Part shown: piece by piece, positions 10,647-22,759 of the stretch
Position numbering within the stretch: the first letter of the stretch is position 1
Layout: each line of letters opens with the position of its first letter
NCBI RefSeq assembly: GCF_964656455.1
Contig: NC_135715.1
Coordinates: 148,359,935 to 148,423,934, forward strand
Source: Halichoerus grypus
Taxonomy: Eukaryota; Chordata; Mammalia; Carnivora; Phocidae
DNA length: 64,000 nt
Direction of reading: 5' to 3'
Made by a program: the position numbers and the translations under genes
The notes under the pieces: generated by a model
What the model was told of the DNA's origin: nothing
What the model saw: the letters and a program-made list of their open reading frames with translations, nothing else
Database searches by the model: none

Positions 10647-11858
10647 CCCATAGGGAAATATAGTCATCTTTTGTGTGACTAAAAGAGGCTGATAATTGTG
10701 GAGAACTAGAAAAAACATTTTCCATTCACTACAAAGCAGCAATGTGGTCTCCTATTGTTGGGTCTAATTTATTAAGAAAAGCTGGAAATGTACATTTTAT
10801 GTAAATTTCAGACTTTTCAATCATTGTCAGTTTATTCCATTTTTTTTTCATAAACACTGCTGTGTTGACAAATCTGCATTTAGTTTGTGAGAAAGAAGTT
10901 TGCTGCTCTTGGTCTAATAAAGCAAACAAAATTATTTGCACTCTTTTCCTGCCTTACCTGCAAAAATATTTAATATTTCAAGTATTCTTGTACATCTCTA
11001 TCATACATACATTTTGACCTGAATCATAATGTGCACATAAACTTAATTCACAGAGATTTATCTTTTATACTGTATTATGGTCTAAAATGTAGGTTGTTGA
11101 CATTTCTTTCATGAAGCAAATTATCTCCTCAGGAAACGGGGCTAGATACATATATTCAAATACATGGAGCTAAGTATATGTGTACATGATGTGGGATGAG
11201 GAATGGGTAAGGTCCAAAGGGAAATGAGGTGGCCTTTGATAACAAAGTGAGTCCAAGGTTTCTGATCTTGTGCTCTGATCTCATCCAGCTCTGCTGATAT
11301 CATAACTGGAAAAGTATGGGTGGACTATTTAATAAAACAGAAGGAACCTCAAAATATTTACAGTTTTCTAAAAATTATTTTGACTTTGGCACCTTTTAAA
11401 TAACAGAGCCTTGGGACAGAGCTCTTTTTGTTCTAGCCACCATGACTCCTAGAGTACAGCATTTTACACTTCAGTTAACTCTCATAATTTATTATTCCCA
11501 AGTAATATGTCTAACTGACATATCGTCAAATATTTTTGAAGGGGAAAGCTAAAGGTGTATGGATGGATGATGAAGGGAATTGAAAGCCAGGTAAACCACA
11601 TACATGGATCATTTCATGAATATTAGAGATAATAGCCAGGGCTCTGAGGCCAGGGCTCCATGGTAGAGGGATGAGAGTGGGAGTGAAGTGCTATGGCTGA
11701 AGATGTGACTGTCAAATGACAATTTGTTTAGCATACAGGGTGAAATATCACCTATGTATTAGTTTTTGAATTGCATCCTTTCTGTATTTTTTGATGTCCT
11801 CTATATATTTTTCTTCAAGGAAATAATTGTTGTCAATTACAAAGACTGCTGGTAGTCA
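10647..11858. other. Non-coding stretch
   Basis: No gene seen. The 70-codon minus frame at 10729-10941 has no recognised motif or splice context. No repeat recognised by eye. Confidence 0.5.
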
Positions 11859-11870
11859 TTTGTATTTTTT

Positions 11871-12047
11871 TTTTTTTTTTTGAGGGAGAGTGCACGTGCA
11901 GGCAGGGGGGAGGGACAGAGGGAGAGAGAGACTCTTAAGCAGGTTACACATTGGTCAGGGCTGGATCTCATGACCCTGAGATTATGACCTGAGCCAAAAT
12001 CAAGAGTTGGATACTTAACGGACTGAGCCACTCAGGCACCCAGTGTT
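11871..12047 (-). mobile_element. Can-SINE, minus, inserted at an L1 edge
   Basis: A poly(T) stretch, GA-rich block and inverted head (gactgagccactcaggcacc) are present. The flanking duplication tttgtatttttt occurs at 11859-11870 and 12048-12059. The right flank runs straight into inverted L1 sequence, so the SINE landed at or inside the end of that L1. Confidence 0.9.
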
Positions 12048-13995
12048 TTTGTATTTTTTGGGTAAATACCCAGTGGTACAATTATTGGATAACGACACCA
12101 CAATAAAAGAGAACTATAGGTCAGTATCTCTCATGAATATACATGCAAAAATCCTCAACAAAATATTAGCAAACTGAATCCAAAAATACATTTAAAAAGT
12201 CATAACCACAGTCAAGTGAGATTTATTCCTGAGTTGTAGGGGTGGTTCAGTATTTGCAAAACAGTCAACATGATACTTCACATCAATAAGAGAAAGGATA
12301 GAAACCATATGATCATTTCAGTGGAGGCAGAAAAAGCGTTTGACAAAGTACAACATCCATTCATTATAAACACCCTCTACAAAGTAGATCTAGAGGGAAC
12401 GTACCTCAACATAATAAAGGCCTTACATGAAAAACCTACAGCCAACATCATACTTAATGGTGAAAAATTGAGTTTTTCCCCTAAGGTCAGAACATGACAA
12501 GGATGTTCACTCTCACCACTTTTATTCAACATAGTACTGGAAGTACTAACCACAGCAGTTAAACAACATAAAGAAATAAAAGGCATTCAGATTGGTAAGG
12601 AAGAAGTAAAACTCTATTTGCAGTTGACATGATACTATATATAGAAAACCATAAAGACTCCACCAAAAAACTACTAGAACTGACAAATGAATTCAGTAAA
12701 GTCACAGGATATAAAATCAATGTATCGAAATCTGTTGCATTTCTATACACTAATAATGAAGCAGCAGACAGTGACATTAAGAAAACAATCATATTTACAG
12801 TTGTACCAAAAACAATAAAATATCTAGGATTAAACTTAACCAGAGGTGAAAGACCTGCACTCTGAAAACAATAAAACACTGATGAAAGAAATTTAAGACT
12901 ATGCAAAGAAATGGAAAGATATTCCATGCTCATGGTTTGGAAGAACAAATATTGTTAAAGTGTCTATACTACCCAAAGCAATCTACACATTTAATGCAAT
13001 CCCTATCAAAATGCCAACAGCATTTTTCACAGAACTAGAACAAACAATCCTAAAATTTGTGTGGAACTACAAGAGACCTTGAATAGCCAAAGCAGTCTTG
13101 CAAAAGAAAAACAAAACTGGAGGTAATCACAATTCCAGATTTCAAGTTATATACAGAACAGTAGTAATTAAAACAGTATGGTACTGGCATAAAAATAGAC
13201 ACATAGATCAATGGAATAGAATAGAAAACCCAGAAATAAATGCACAATTATATGGTCAATTAATCTTCAACAAAGGAAGAGTGAATATATAATGGGAGTA
13301 AGATAATCTCTTCAACAAATGGTACTGGGAAGACTGGATGGGTACATGCAAAAGAATGAAACCGGACCACTTTCTTTCTCTATACACAAAAATAAACTCA
13401 GATTGGATTAAAGACCTAAAATGTGAGACCTAAAACCATAAAAATCCTCAATGAGAGCATAGGCAGTAATTTCTCTGACATCTGACATTTGTCCTCTGAG
13501 GCAAAGGAATCAGACGCAAAAATAAACTGTTGGGACTACATCAAAACAAAAAGCTTCTGTACAGTGAAGGAAACAACAAAACTAAAAGGTAACCTATTGA
13601 ATGGGAGAAGGTATTTGCAAATGACATATACAGTAAAGAGTTAATATCCAAAATATATAAAGAACTGATACAACTCAACACTCAACAGACAAACAATGCA
13701 GTTAAAACATGGGCAGAAGACATGAACAGACATTTTTCCAAAAAAGACATACAGATAGCCAACAGACACATAAAAAACTGCTCAACATCACTCATCATCA
13801 GGGAAATGCAAATCAAAAACTACAATGAGATACCACCTCACACCTGTCAGAATGGCTAAAATAAAAGACAGAAGAAACAAGTGTTGACAAGGATGTGGAA
13901 TAAAAGGAACCTTGTGCACTGTTGGTGGGAATGCAAGGGGTGCAACCACTCTGGATGACAGTGTGGAGTTTCCTCAAAAAAAATTTTAAAAATAC
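12048..13995. mobile_element. Rearranged L1, ORF2 RT to C-terminus, with short inverted piece
   Basis: 12048-12090 is minus-strand L1 (complement of the 'gggtatttacccaaaaaatac' region). From 12091 the sequence is plus-strand ORF2, from the reverse transcriptase ([12 protein letters not shown] near 12300) to the C-terminal Cys-rich region near 13930, ending in ...tcctcaaaaaaaattttaaa. The inverted 43 bases are the piece that should follow directly after 13995. This is the pattern of twin priming in a minus-strand L1, but almost all of the 3' end and tail is missing to the left. Confidence 0.8.
12270..12865 (+). pseudogene. L1 ORF2 reverse-transcriptase remnant
   Basis: An open stretch from 12270 reads [20 protein letters not shown] then the conserved [11 protein letters not shown] region, stopping at 12497. 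Sequence beyond it ([17 protein letters not shown]) is clear L1 RT. The catalytic site at about 12617-12640 has lost bases and reads FAVD in place of FADD, so one catalytic aspartate is gone and the frame is shifted. A second open piece (12629-12865) covers the region after the active site. More decayed than the copy at 7089-7997. Confidence 0.85.
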
Positions 13996-14171
13996 TCATT
14001 TTTATGGGTGTATATTTTTAGTAACAGGTAGTTTTTATAATTTATTACATTTTATCTTCATATTTTTCATTTTGTGCTATATTCACATTAAATATAAGTA
14101 TTTACAACTTAGTTTCTATTAATTTTTCAGATATGTGCTCTCTTTTGTCAGCTTCTTTAATTTAATATTTA

Positions 14172-14384
14172 TTTATTTATTTATTTATTTTTTTTTAAGA
14201 TTTTATTTATTTATTTGAGACAGAGAGAATGAGAGAGACAGAGCACATGAGAGGGGGGAGGGTCAGAGGGAGAAGCAGGCTCCCTGCCGAGCAGGGAGCC
14301 TGATGCGGGACTCGATCCGGGGACTCCAGGATCATGACCTGAGCCGAAGGCAGTCGCTTAACCAACTGAGCCACCCAGGCGCCC
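14172..14384 (-). mobile_element. Can-SINE, minus
   Basis: Well-preserved arctoid Can-SINE with inverted head ending 'gagccacccaggcgccc' and a poly(T)/AAATA-complement start. The target duplication taatttaatattta is at 14158-14171 and 14385-14398. A long TTTA run adjoins the tail. Confidence 0.95.
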
Positions 14385-14398
14385 TAATTTAATATTTA

Positions 14399-15737
14399 AA
14401 TATATAATTTTGCTTCCATTAAAAAGTATTCAGTTACACGTAGAGCTTTATAAATTGCATCTTGCTCATGAAAGAATCTGGATAAAAGTAAATTGTGTAC
14501 ATAATTGGGACTTGGTAAGCATCACAGTTTTGCTCTAATATTAATTAGAGAAAGGAAGATGATGACTGATGTACTCAGAGATGCTCATCAACTGTCCCCA
14601 GAGTTCTCAGCTTCAGCAAAGATCCCTGTGCCCAAATTGGATGCAGAAACAACTGGACACCTGGGCCTCAGAGATGAATTGATGAAGACTGGGCTGATGG
14701 GCAATTCAGAGGCAAGAGGTAAATGAAGAGATGAAACAATACTGGATGGATGTCTTTGGCTTTTGATATGAGGCAAACTCCAAGAACTTCTTCATAGTCA
14801 TGGCCATAAGTGGTTCAGGAGTCCAAATAGAGACAGAGGTGGAATGGAATGTTAGGGTTAGAATTAATTTGCTTAAAGGATGTAATGTAATGTGACATTT
14901 TTGCCTAAGTTAATGGCGTAAACATAATGTCTATTAGAATTTCATGTACATCTTTTCCTTAAAGTAGCTTTTTTTTTTCATTATTTCTTACTTGACTTAC
15001 AAAAGTATAGGGAATTTTTCTTTCATATTCCCAAGCAGTAACCCAAGTCTTTGAAATGCTCTGAGTTAAAAAAAAAAAATACGCAACAAAATTCATGGAT
15101 CAAGCAAGGTGCCCAAAAGAAAATTTTTTCAACAATTATTTTCATGGATACTTCATAATTTTACTTATTGTTTTTTGTTGGGAGCCAAAGTCATCTCTGC
15201 AAAGTCTCTGCAAAGAATAACTAGAACAGGTCTCTGAAGCAGGTCTCTGCAAAGAATTAACTAGAACAGGGATGATAACCTTGGAGTCATCATTAGCATT
15301 CTCAGATTTTATTACTAACCATCCAGTGTATTGTGTGTTCCTTACTCAAGGTCAGTTGTATGCATTATTGTAGTACCATCGTTACACAATTTTTGAATTG
15401 CATTTAAAAATGTCAATAAGCTGAAGTAAGCTTTATGTCTAGATAGATGGATAAATAGATGAATTCATTACCATTAATTTGAAGAGTCAGCCTGGATATG
15501 TATGAGATACTGAGATGCACTGTAGTTTTAAACAATTTAAAAGAAATTAGAGAAAGCCTGGCTGTGGACCTTAGGAGCTAGCTGGGAGAGAAAAAACAGA
15601 AAACAAGGAATAAACAATATGCAAAGGGAGAAAGGCTATTGCAAATACTTACTCTCTTTCTAGGATCATTATCTGAAGCAGTTAAAGGATGTACACTCCT
15701 ACAATATCCATTTACACTTTACATATGTTTTAGTACA
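14399..15737. other. Non-coding stretch with a coding-like block and a local duplication
   Basis: A 73-codon open frame at 14505-14726 ends at a usable donor-like site (aagag/gtaaat, about 14719). It has no good acceptor and no family resemblance. A 39-bp-period local duplication lies at 15205-15270. No repeat family was recognised. Confidence 0.45.
15205..15270. repeat. Local tandem duplication, 39-bp period
   Basis: The unit tctctgcaaagaataactag plus aacagg (15205-15230) recurs at 15244-15270 with one inserted T. A partial third match (atctctgcaaag) lies at 15193-15204. Confidence 0.85.
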
Positions 15738-15987
15738 TAAAGAAAGAAAACTAAATAAAAGGCATAAAGGATAGAAGGGAGAAAGTAGAGTTTTATTATT
15801 CCTCTTTTCAGATAACATGATTATTGAAAATCTATAGAATCTATAAATACAAAAGTAAAAGTAATAAGTGAAATAATCAAAAGTAAGTTATTATAAAAAA
15901 TTATCAAAAATAATCAAGTCAGACGTAAATTGTTATTACAAAACTCAAAAATATTAATTATAAAAATTATCAAAAAATAAAAATCTC

Positions 15988-16170
15988 GGGCTCCTGGGTG
16001 GCTCCTTGGTTAAGCATCTGCCTTCGGCCCAGGGTCCTGGGATCGAGTCCCACATCAGTCTCCTTGCTCAGTGGGGAGTCTGCTTCTCCCTCTGCCTACT
16101 GCTCCCCCTGCTTCTGCTCTCTCTCTCTGTCAAATAAATAAATAAAATCTTTAAAAAATAAATAATAAAT
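15988..16170 (+). mobile_element. Can-SINE, plus
   Basis: The head is gggctcctgggtggctcctt, followed by a CT-rich block, AATAAA repeats and an A-rich tail. It has a shortened middle lacking the 'ctcaggtcatgatc' segment. The target duplication is approximate (aaaaaataaaaatctc at 15972-15987 and aaaaataaaaagtctc at 16171-16186). Confidence 0.9.
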
Positions 16171-17725
16171 AAAAATAAAAAGTCTCTATATAAAGTCAAT
16201 GATATCAGTTGTATTTCCATATATACGCAATAAGTATTTGAAAATTTAAAATAATATTTATAATAGGATAAAAGGACAAATGTAACATATGATATGTAAA
16301 AATTCCCACACTGAAAGTAGAAAACAATGCTGAAATTGTAAAAGACCTAAATAAGTGGGGAGATATATTATGTTCCTAAAGTGTAATACTCAATATTGTT
16401 AAACTTGTCCATTCTAAGTTCATCAGTAGATTCAATACAACCTCAATCAAAAGTACATCAAGATCTACTTTAGAGATGGACCAGGGTGATTCCAAATTTA
16501 TGTGAAAATGCAAAGGTCCTAGAATAGCTGAAGCCATCTTGAAAAAGAACAAAGCTAGAGGACTGATGCCATTTGATTTTAAGATTTACTGTGAAAGTAC
16601 AGTAATTCAAGCAGTGTATTATAGATGTGAAGATAGACACACATAATGATGGAGCAAAATGGAGAGTCCAGAAATAGAATGATCCACGTATGGCCAACTC
16701 ATATGTAAAAAAGGCACCAGAAAAATTTGATGGGAAAAATTCAATGAGAAATAGTGAATAAATAAATATCATATGAGGCAAAAAATAAACCTCCAAAGCT
16801 ACTTCACATGATACACAAAAAAATATTTTGAGATGCATCGTAGACCTAAATGTTAAATCTGAACCTGTAAAAAATTTGGAAAAAAATATAGGAGACTATC
16901 TTCATGGCCTGGAGTGGGCAAAATTATCTTAGAAAGGAAAGGAAAATCTCAAGCATATTAAAAATTGATAAGTTGGACTTCATCAAATTAAAACTACTCT
17001 TCAGAAGAGAGCCTTAAGAAAATGAAGACAGATTAGAACAAAATGTTGTATATATCAAACAATTTGTATCTAAAATATATAATGAATTGTTACCCCTCAA
17101 AAAAAATAACACCCAATAAAAATAAACAAGAAATTCAACACACATGTCACAGAGATATACAAATATCCAATAAATACATGAAATAATGCTCAATATTATT
17201 AGTCATCAGTGAAATGAAAATATAAACCACTTTGAGATACCCATAAATGTCTACCATAATGACTACATTTAAAAGGCAGTCATTTAAAAATATTATCAAA
17301 AATATGGAGCAAGGGGAAGTCTCCAACGTTGCTGGTGGGAGTGTAAATGTTGCAACCACTTTTTTAGAAGTTTGTCGGTTTCTGATGAAGTTTGACATAT
17401 ATTTACCCTGTTATCCAGCAATTCCCCTCCTAACCAAGAAAAATGAAAATATATATACACAAAAGGACTTACGAATAATTTTTATAGTAGTTTAAATTAT
17501 AATAAGCAAAAACTGGAAACATCCCAAATGGCCATCAAGAGTAGACTAGATAAACAAATTGTGGTATATTCATATAATTGAATATGACTCAGCAATAAAA
17601 ATTTTAAAATTTCTGATATACATAACAACATGGATGATTGGCTAAAACATTATTTTGAGTGAAATAAAAAACAGACCTAAAAGAATACATGCTGTATGAT
17701 TGTACGTATAAGAATTTCTGAAAGA

Positions 17726-17865
17726 CTGGGCGCCTGGGTGGCTCAGTTGGTTAAGCGACTGCCTTCGGCTCAGGTCATGATCCTGGAGTCCTGGGATCGA
17801 GTCCCACATCGGGCTCCCTGCTCGGCGGGGAGTCTGCTTCTCCCTCTGACCCTCCCCCCCTCATG

Positions 17866-17898
<33 letters not shown>

Positions 17899-17934
17899 AA
17901 ATAAATAAATAAAAATCTTTAAAAAAAAAAAAAA
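17726..17934 (+). mobile_element. Can-SINE, plus
   Basis: Well-preserved copy with the full head (gggcgcctgggtggctcagt), a (CT)n block and poly(A). It is bracketed by an exact 16-bp duplication aagaatttctgaaaga at 17710-17725 and 17935-17950. Inserted into an old L1 3' end. Confidence 0.95.
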
Positions 17935-18185
17935 AAGAATTTCTGAAAGAGGTCAAATTGTTTATGGTGATTATAATTAGACCAGTGTTTGCCTCTGGTG
18001 AGGGATGGCATGGGGTCAGAGATTGGAAAGTAGCATGAGGGGAGTTTCTGCAGATGGGAAATAGCCAGTTTTGAAAGAGGTGTGGGTTAGAGGACTGTAT
18101 GCATTTGCCTGAAATCATCTTACTGAACACAAAAGATAGGTATATTTTATTATATGTACACTGTAATTCAAAAGAAATATTAAAT

Positions 18186-19759
18186 ATAATGGGAGCGAGA
18201 TTCAGTATTTATAGGTAATAGCCAATCAGAAGTGCATGTCACTAACCAAAAAAAAACCAAAACAAACCACACACAATTTTGTTAGAATTTCCTATCATAT
18301 TTCAAAATAATTTCTATGTAAATATGTTAATTTACATTTTATCTCATTAAAAGCAAAGGCAACATATATGAGAAATCTCTGTATACAATATATCTTCACT
18401 GTATTTCCTATCCACTACATCTGTAACATCTACTCACTTTGATAATGTGTTCTTTTTTTTTAAAGATTTATTTTTTGAGAGCCTTCTAAAAAATATACTA
18501 CTAAATTGTATTTAATCTTTGTTGCCTTGATCCTTTTGCATAATGTATTTAGTATCCTTACCCCAATTATAGTATTGTTTTAATTGGAAAAACTATCTTG
18601 AAATCATATATGTGATATAACAGCTTTGAAAGTAGAAAAGGTTAAGAAAATATTCAAGTATGAGTGATTTTTTTTATGAATTAGCTATGCAGTTGGCTTG
18701 TATTTATCTCTAAGAATACTTATATTAAAATTAATGATTAATAATTATTAAAATTAAGTATAGTGATTGTACCAGAATAGTACATTCATTTTGAAGCAAG
18801 AAATTTCTTGGATAAATGGATTTATTGAGACAGACAAGTGCGCCAATATATTTCTTTTGTATCAATAATTAAGAAATTTTTATTTTTTCAAATGTCATAG
18901 TGATAATTAGTAAGCATGAATTAATATAAATTTGTTATATACTCTTCCTACAGAACTTGCATGTTTTTATTCTACTGGGTGTTAGTACATATATTCACAG
19001 CTAAGGAATATTCATTTTTTAAAATACATATTTCTGTTTTTAACTATAAGCTCATAATAGTAATATAACAAGATGATATTCTTTTATTACAGCGATAAAT
19101 GTATATATGCCTATATGTGTATATCTTATAAATATCTTATATCTCATATATATAAAATCTTATAAATGTTAATACTGCTTTTTAAAAAAATACAGGGTAT
19201 GACATCAACTGAACTATATTACAAAGGAAAGAAGTTATAATATTGGAAGATGCTCATTCTAGTTCATGCTCTGCCTCATGTATATCTAAATCTATCATAT
19301 AAACTTTCTGAGCCCTGATAATTTGATGTTAATAACATTTATTTCACATGGATGTTGGAGGATTGCATATTTTAGGGATCATATGTTAGCAAGATTACAT
19401 TGGAAAGAACCTTGTAAACTTTAGAGTTCTGTAAAGATATTGGGAATTATTACATTATATTTACTATATATCATATTAATACATATATATAATGTTTGTA
19501 GTGTTCATAGAGCAAGGCATGCTGTTTTATCATTATGCTTTATACTAGAATGAAGAAATGACAATTACAAATTATTGACTATAAATTAAAAAAAGTATTA
19601 TCAAATACATGTTATTTTCCAGGCACTACTCTAAACAGCTATTTTTATTAACTAATTCTGACTTAGAGAGGATACTTATTTATCCAGTCACGCATCTGTA
19701 GCTGTGTTCGAACCACTACAGTATGTACTGTGTTATATACATAAATCTTTTATATATAT
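18186..19759. other. AT-rich non-coding stretch
   Basis: Very AT-rich, with TA-rich runs around 19095-19160 and 19450-19500. A tiny Can-SINE tail remnant lies at 18452-18483. Nothing else recognised. Confidence 0.5.
18452..18483 (-). repeat. Can-SINE tail remnant
   Basis: A 'ttttttttaaagatttatttt' plus 'gagag' block matches only the 3' end of a minus-strand Can-SINE. The rest of the element is absent. Confidence 0.4.
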
Positions 19760-19961
19760 ACATATATATTTTATTAACACATAATGTATTATTTGTTTCA
19801 GGGGTACAGGTCTGTGACTCATCTCTCTTACACAATTCACAGCGCTCACCATAGCACATACCCTCCCCAGTGTCCATCACCAAGCCACCCCATCCCTCCC
19901 ACCCCCCTCCACTCCAGCAACCCTCAGTTTGTTTCCTGAGATTAATAAGAGTCTCTTAGGG
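19760..19961 (-). mobile_element. Truncated L1 3' UTR, minus
   Basis: Complement of the first half of the carnivore L1 3' UTR. It starts at ttaacacataatgtattatt, passes 'gggtacaggtctgtgactca', 'cacagcgctcaccatagcac' and a C-rich block, and ends at 'cctgagattaataagagtct'. It is severely 5'-truncated. A possible short duplication 'gttatat' lies on each side. Confidence 0.85.
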
Positions 19962-20532
19962 TTATATTAATTGCATTGATTCATATCGGTGCAAAAAAAG
20001 ATCATTGAACAGAGTGCATTAACTATTCATTTTTAATATTTAGAATAAAATACCCCATTGCTTTTTCTTTTCATTTATTGAAGGAAATTATTCTTGTATT
20101 TCCTTTCTCCTGTGTTTAGGGAAAGTTTACATAAGTTATTAGTTTTTCTGTTTCCTTTGACACATCAAAATATGTTCAATTTTGAGGAGATAAACCAAAT
20201 AGTTACTTACATGGATTTATAGGAGAATATTTTTTGTCTCTTTCAAAACAAACTTGATTTTTAGAGTTTAATTTCCCACAAGCAAAAAAACATCAGAAAA
20301 TCTAAAACCAACAGCAGTGAAGAAATAAAATTGGGAAACTTCCACATTGAAGATATGATGTAATAACATACACTAGGTTTAGCTTCCCACCTTAAACAAC
20401 CAGAAAACTAGGCAAATGTGTGGCATGGAGGGTGATGATGGTGGTAGTGAAGCTTTTCAGACATTGGACAGTAGGTAGCACAGGGCAGTGATTCCAGACA
20501 TACTAAAGCTGAGAGAATTCATTACCAGTGAG
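19962..20532. other. Non-coding stretch
   Basis: No gene or repeat recognised. Confidence 0.5.
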
Positions 20533-20548
20533 CCAATACTACCATATA

Positions 20549-20756
20549 CATTTTTAATAAGATTAGTTATTTATTGGAGAGAGAGAGAGCGCACATATGC
20601 TCACTCAAACGGGGGAGTGGGGGAGCAGAGGGAAAGGGACAAGCTGACTCTGTGCTGAGCATGGAGCCAGATGTGGGGCTCGATCCCAGGACCCTAAGAC
20701 CATGACCTGAGCTGAAATCGAGTCGGACACTTAACTGACTGAGCCACCCAGGCCCC
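20549..20756 (-). mobile_element. Can-SINE, minus
   Basis: It runs from the GA repeat to the inverted head (gactgagccacccaggcccc). It is bracketed by ccaatactaccatata (20533-20548) and ccagtactaccatata (20757-20772), one mismatch in 16. The 79-codon minus frame here is SINE read-through. Confidence 0.95.
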
Positions 20757-21000
20757 CCAGTACTACCATATATGTTAAGGAAGTCTTTCAGGAAGTTGGT
20801 ATACAAATGAGGTGAGCCCTATGACTGCCCAGCTGACTGGCTATAGGGAATTTCCAGTCCTCAAGAGAAAGATTGGGAGCTGAGATAGAGAGAGGCAGTC
20901 TTCCTGAATTGAGATAGAAATTGGAGTTTGGGGAGGCTAAAGAAGCTAGAATTTGTGGGGAAGAGTACTAGAGAAGAGAGATGAAGATGCTTCAGGGAAA

Positions 21001-21060
21001 AAGAGGGGGGAGAGAGAGAGATACTGAGAGAGTGAGAAAGGGAGGGGAGAGAAGAGGATA
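21001..21060. repeat. Purine-only (GA-rich) tract
   Basis: About 60 bases almost entirely purine on the plus strand (gggggagagagagagat... aaagggaggggagagaag). A simple low-complexity tract. Confidence 0.8.
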
Positions 21061-21084
21061 TACACTAGGGGATAGTGAAGAATC

Positions 21085-21280
21085 AGGCAAGCGGTAACTA
21101 TCGTACACTGTTGTTGGGAGTATAAATTAACCACTTTAGAAAGCAATTTGGCATATAATTTCACTTGTGCACACAGCCCAACTCAGCATTTAAATTGTTA
21201 GTTAAAATTCCAAAGTGGCAAAGTTGCATAAGGAAAGTGTATAAGGATGTTTTTTGCAAGAGAGAAAGTGGGTCACTTGA
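21085..21280 (+). repeat. Old L1 ORF2 C-terminal fragment, plus
   Basis: The block 'tacactgttgttgggagtat' followed by 'accactttagaaagcaattt' matches the conserved L1 region just upstream of the ORF2 end. Diverged and short, and the right boundary is uncertain. Confidence 0.5.
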
Positions 21281-21379
21281 GATCAGCAGACTATTCCATA
21301 CCTTGTCTTCGGCTGGGCATTGATTGACACATGGTTGAGAGAAAGCTTTCATTTTCATTCAAATGAAAGCTATCACTTT

Positions 21380-22200
21380 CATTTGTGATATTAGTAATTT
21401 GTATTCTATTTCTTTTTCATCTTCATTAGCCTGGTTAAAAGCTTATCTTTTCACAGAACCGGTTTTTGGTTTCATTTATTTTCTCTATTGATTTCCTGTT
21501 TTCAATTTCATTGTTATCTACTCTGATGAGAGCTGATTGGAGTTGAGTATTTCCATTCCCTTGGTTAGATTGGGCTCCAATAATACTTCAGCCTGTTAGG
21601 CTCTGCTTAACTAGTTTCTTCTGAGGGCAGGCCTTGTTAAGAATGGTTCTTTCAAAAAAATTTTTTTGCCACATTGTGCCTTTCCTTCTGGAATTGCAAG
21701 TTAAACACAATGCTAGTACCTGTTTACACTGTGAAGTGGATATTGTTATGGAGAACATGCTGGAGCCTTTCTCACAATTAAGCAAATAATGCCCTTGTGA
21801 ATGTATGCTTTTTGGAGAAACCCCTGTAGTTTTACCTGCTGATTCTGTCTTGTTGGAAAATAAATTTTGGATGTTTAAAAAAAAAGAAGAAGAAGAAGAA
21901 TGAGGTGTTCTAGAGTATTTCAAAATGATTCCTTTCCCCTGTTTCTGCAGGAAGCACAAGGGGATTTTTCTCTGATATTTACTGTGAGAACCTGGACAAT
22001 CTGGAGATGAATCTTACAAAATTGTGAAGGCTCTCCTTTGACTGGGTACCCTTGAATTTTTAACTCTGAGTTCTTCACATTGAGCTTTCAGCAATTACTC
22101 AATTACAGTTGAGGTTTTTCTCGTCTGGCATGGATTCCTGTTGCAGTTTCCACTTGTGAATCTCTGCTCTGGGAAGCCATGATTTGCTATTTTCATTTGT
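21380..22200 (-). repeat. Old L1 fragment, minus, with unassigned right part
   Basis: 21395-21530 is a clear minus-strand match to the L1 ORF2 endonuclease/RT linker ('agcctggttaaaagcttatc', 'ggtttcatttattttctcta'). The following 21540-22200 contains 'ttcagcctgttaggctctgc', 'ctagtttcttctgagggcag' and 'ggagaacatgctggagcctt'. I think this comes from the 5' region of an old L1, but I cannot confirm it. The 123-codon minus frame at 21588-21959 lies here and shows no domain. Confidence 0.5.
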
Positions 22201-22228
22201 CTGTTTCTCCAGTCTTGGGGAATTGTAC

Positions 22229-22548
22229 CTCTTAATCCCCTTTATCTATTTTTGTCCATCCTCTCACCCTCCTCCCCTCTGGCAGCCATCAGTTTGTTTT
22301 ATGTATCTATCAGTCTGTTTCTGTTTTATTTGTTTGTTTGCTTTGCATTTTAGATTCCACATGTAAGTGAAATCATATGGTATTTGTCTTTCTCTGACTT
22401 AATATTTCACTTAGTATAGTACCCTCTAGGTCCATCCATATTATCGCATATGGCAAGATCTCATTTTCTTTTATGGCTGAGTAATATTCCATTGTGTATA
22501 TGTATACCACATCTTCTTTATCCATTCACCTATTAATGAACATTTAGT
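22229..22548 (-). repeat. Old L1 (L1MA/L1MB-like) ORF2 end and 3' UTR, minus
   Basis: Clear minus-strand landmarks are present. 'tagattccacatgtaagtga', 'tttgtctttctctgacttaa', 'gtccatccatattatcgcat' and 'gagtaatattccattgtgta' cover the end of ORF2. 22240-22330 is the older-type 3' UTR ('ccctcctcccctctggcagc'). Confidence 0.8.
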
Positions 22549-22759
22549 ATTCCTCCTTATAATTGAGAATTTCTAGAAAGAAAACAAATGCTATTCTGCA
22601 GCATATCTCCTTTATTCATAATAGGGATTACTGTGTTATATTGATTTCATGAAACATTTCTTCAAGCATTTATAGTTACAAATTAAACTTCAGAATGCCC
22701 TTAGGCATCATGGTGCAACAAAGGAGATGAATTAGTGACATCTCAGATTGACTGATGAG

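Larger units (their letters stand above)
15738..18185 (+). mobile_element. Old L1 (L1M-type), plus strand, with two SINEs inside
   Basis: ORF2-derived sequence starts near the reverse-transcriptase active site. The block at 15810-15830 is a decayed 'gcagatgacatgatt' region. It passes through mid-ORF2 (16380-16700) and the C-terminal region with a 'gttgctggtgggagtgtaaa' block at 17330, and ends in an old-style L1 3' UTR at 17950-18185. Every frame is interrupted many times. Can-SINEs at 15988-16170 and 17726-17934 interrupt it and are younger. It is colinear and not rearranged, unlike the younger L1s nearby. Confidence 0.8.

Noticed and set aside
16470..16838. 122-codon minus-strand frame
   Set aside because: It is the antisense shadow of a decayed plus-strand L1 ORF2.
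21588..21959. 123-codon minus-strand frame
   Set aside because: It lies in old repeat-like sequence, shows no domain, and ends in an A/GAA-rich tract.
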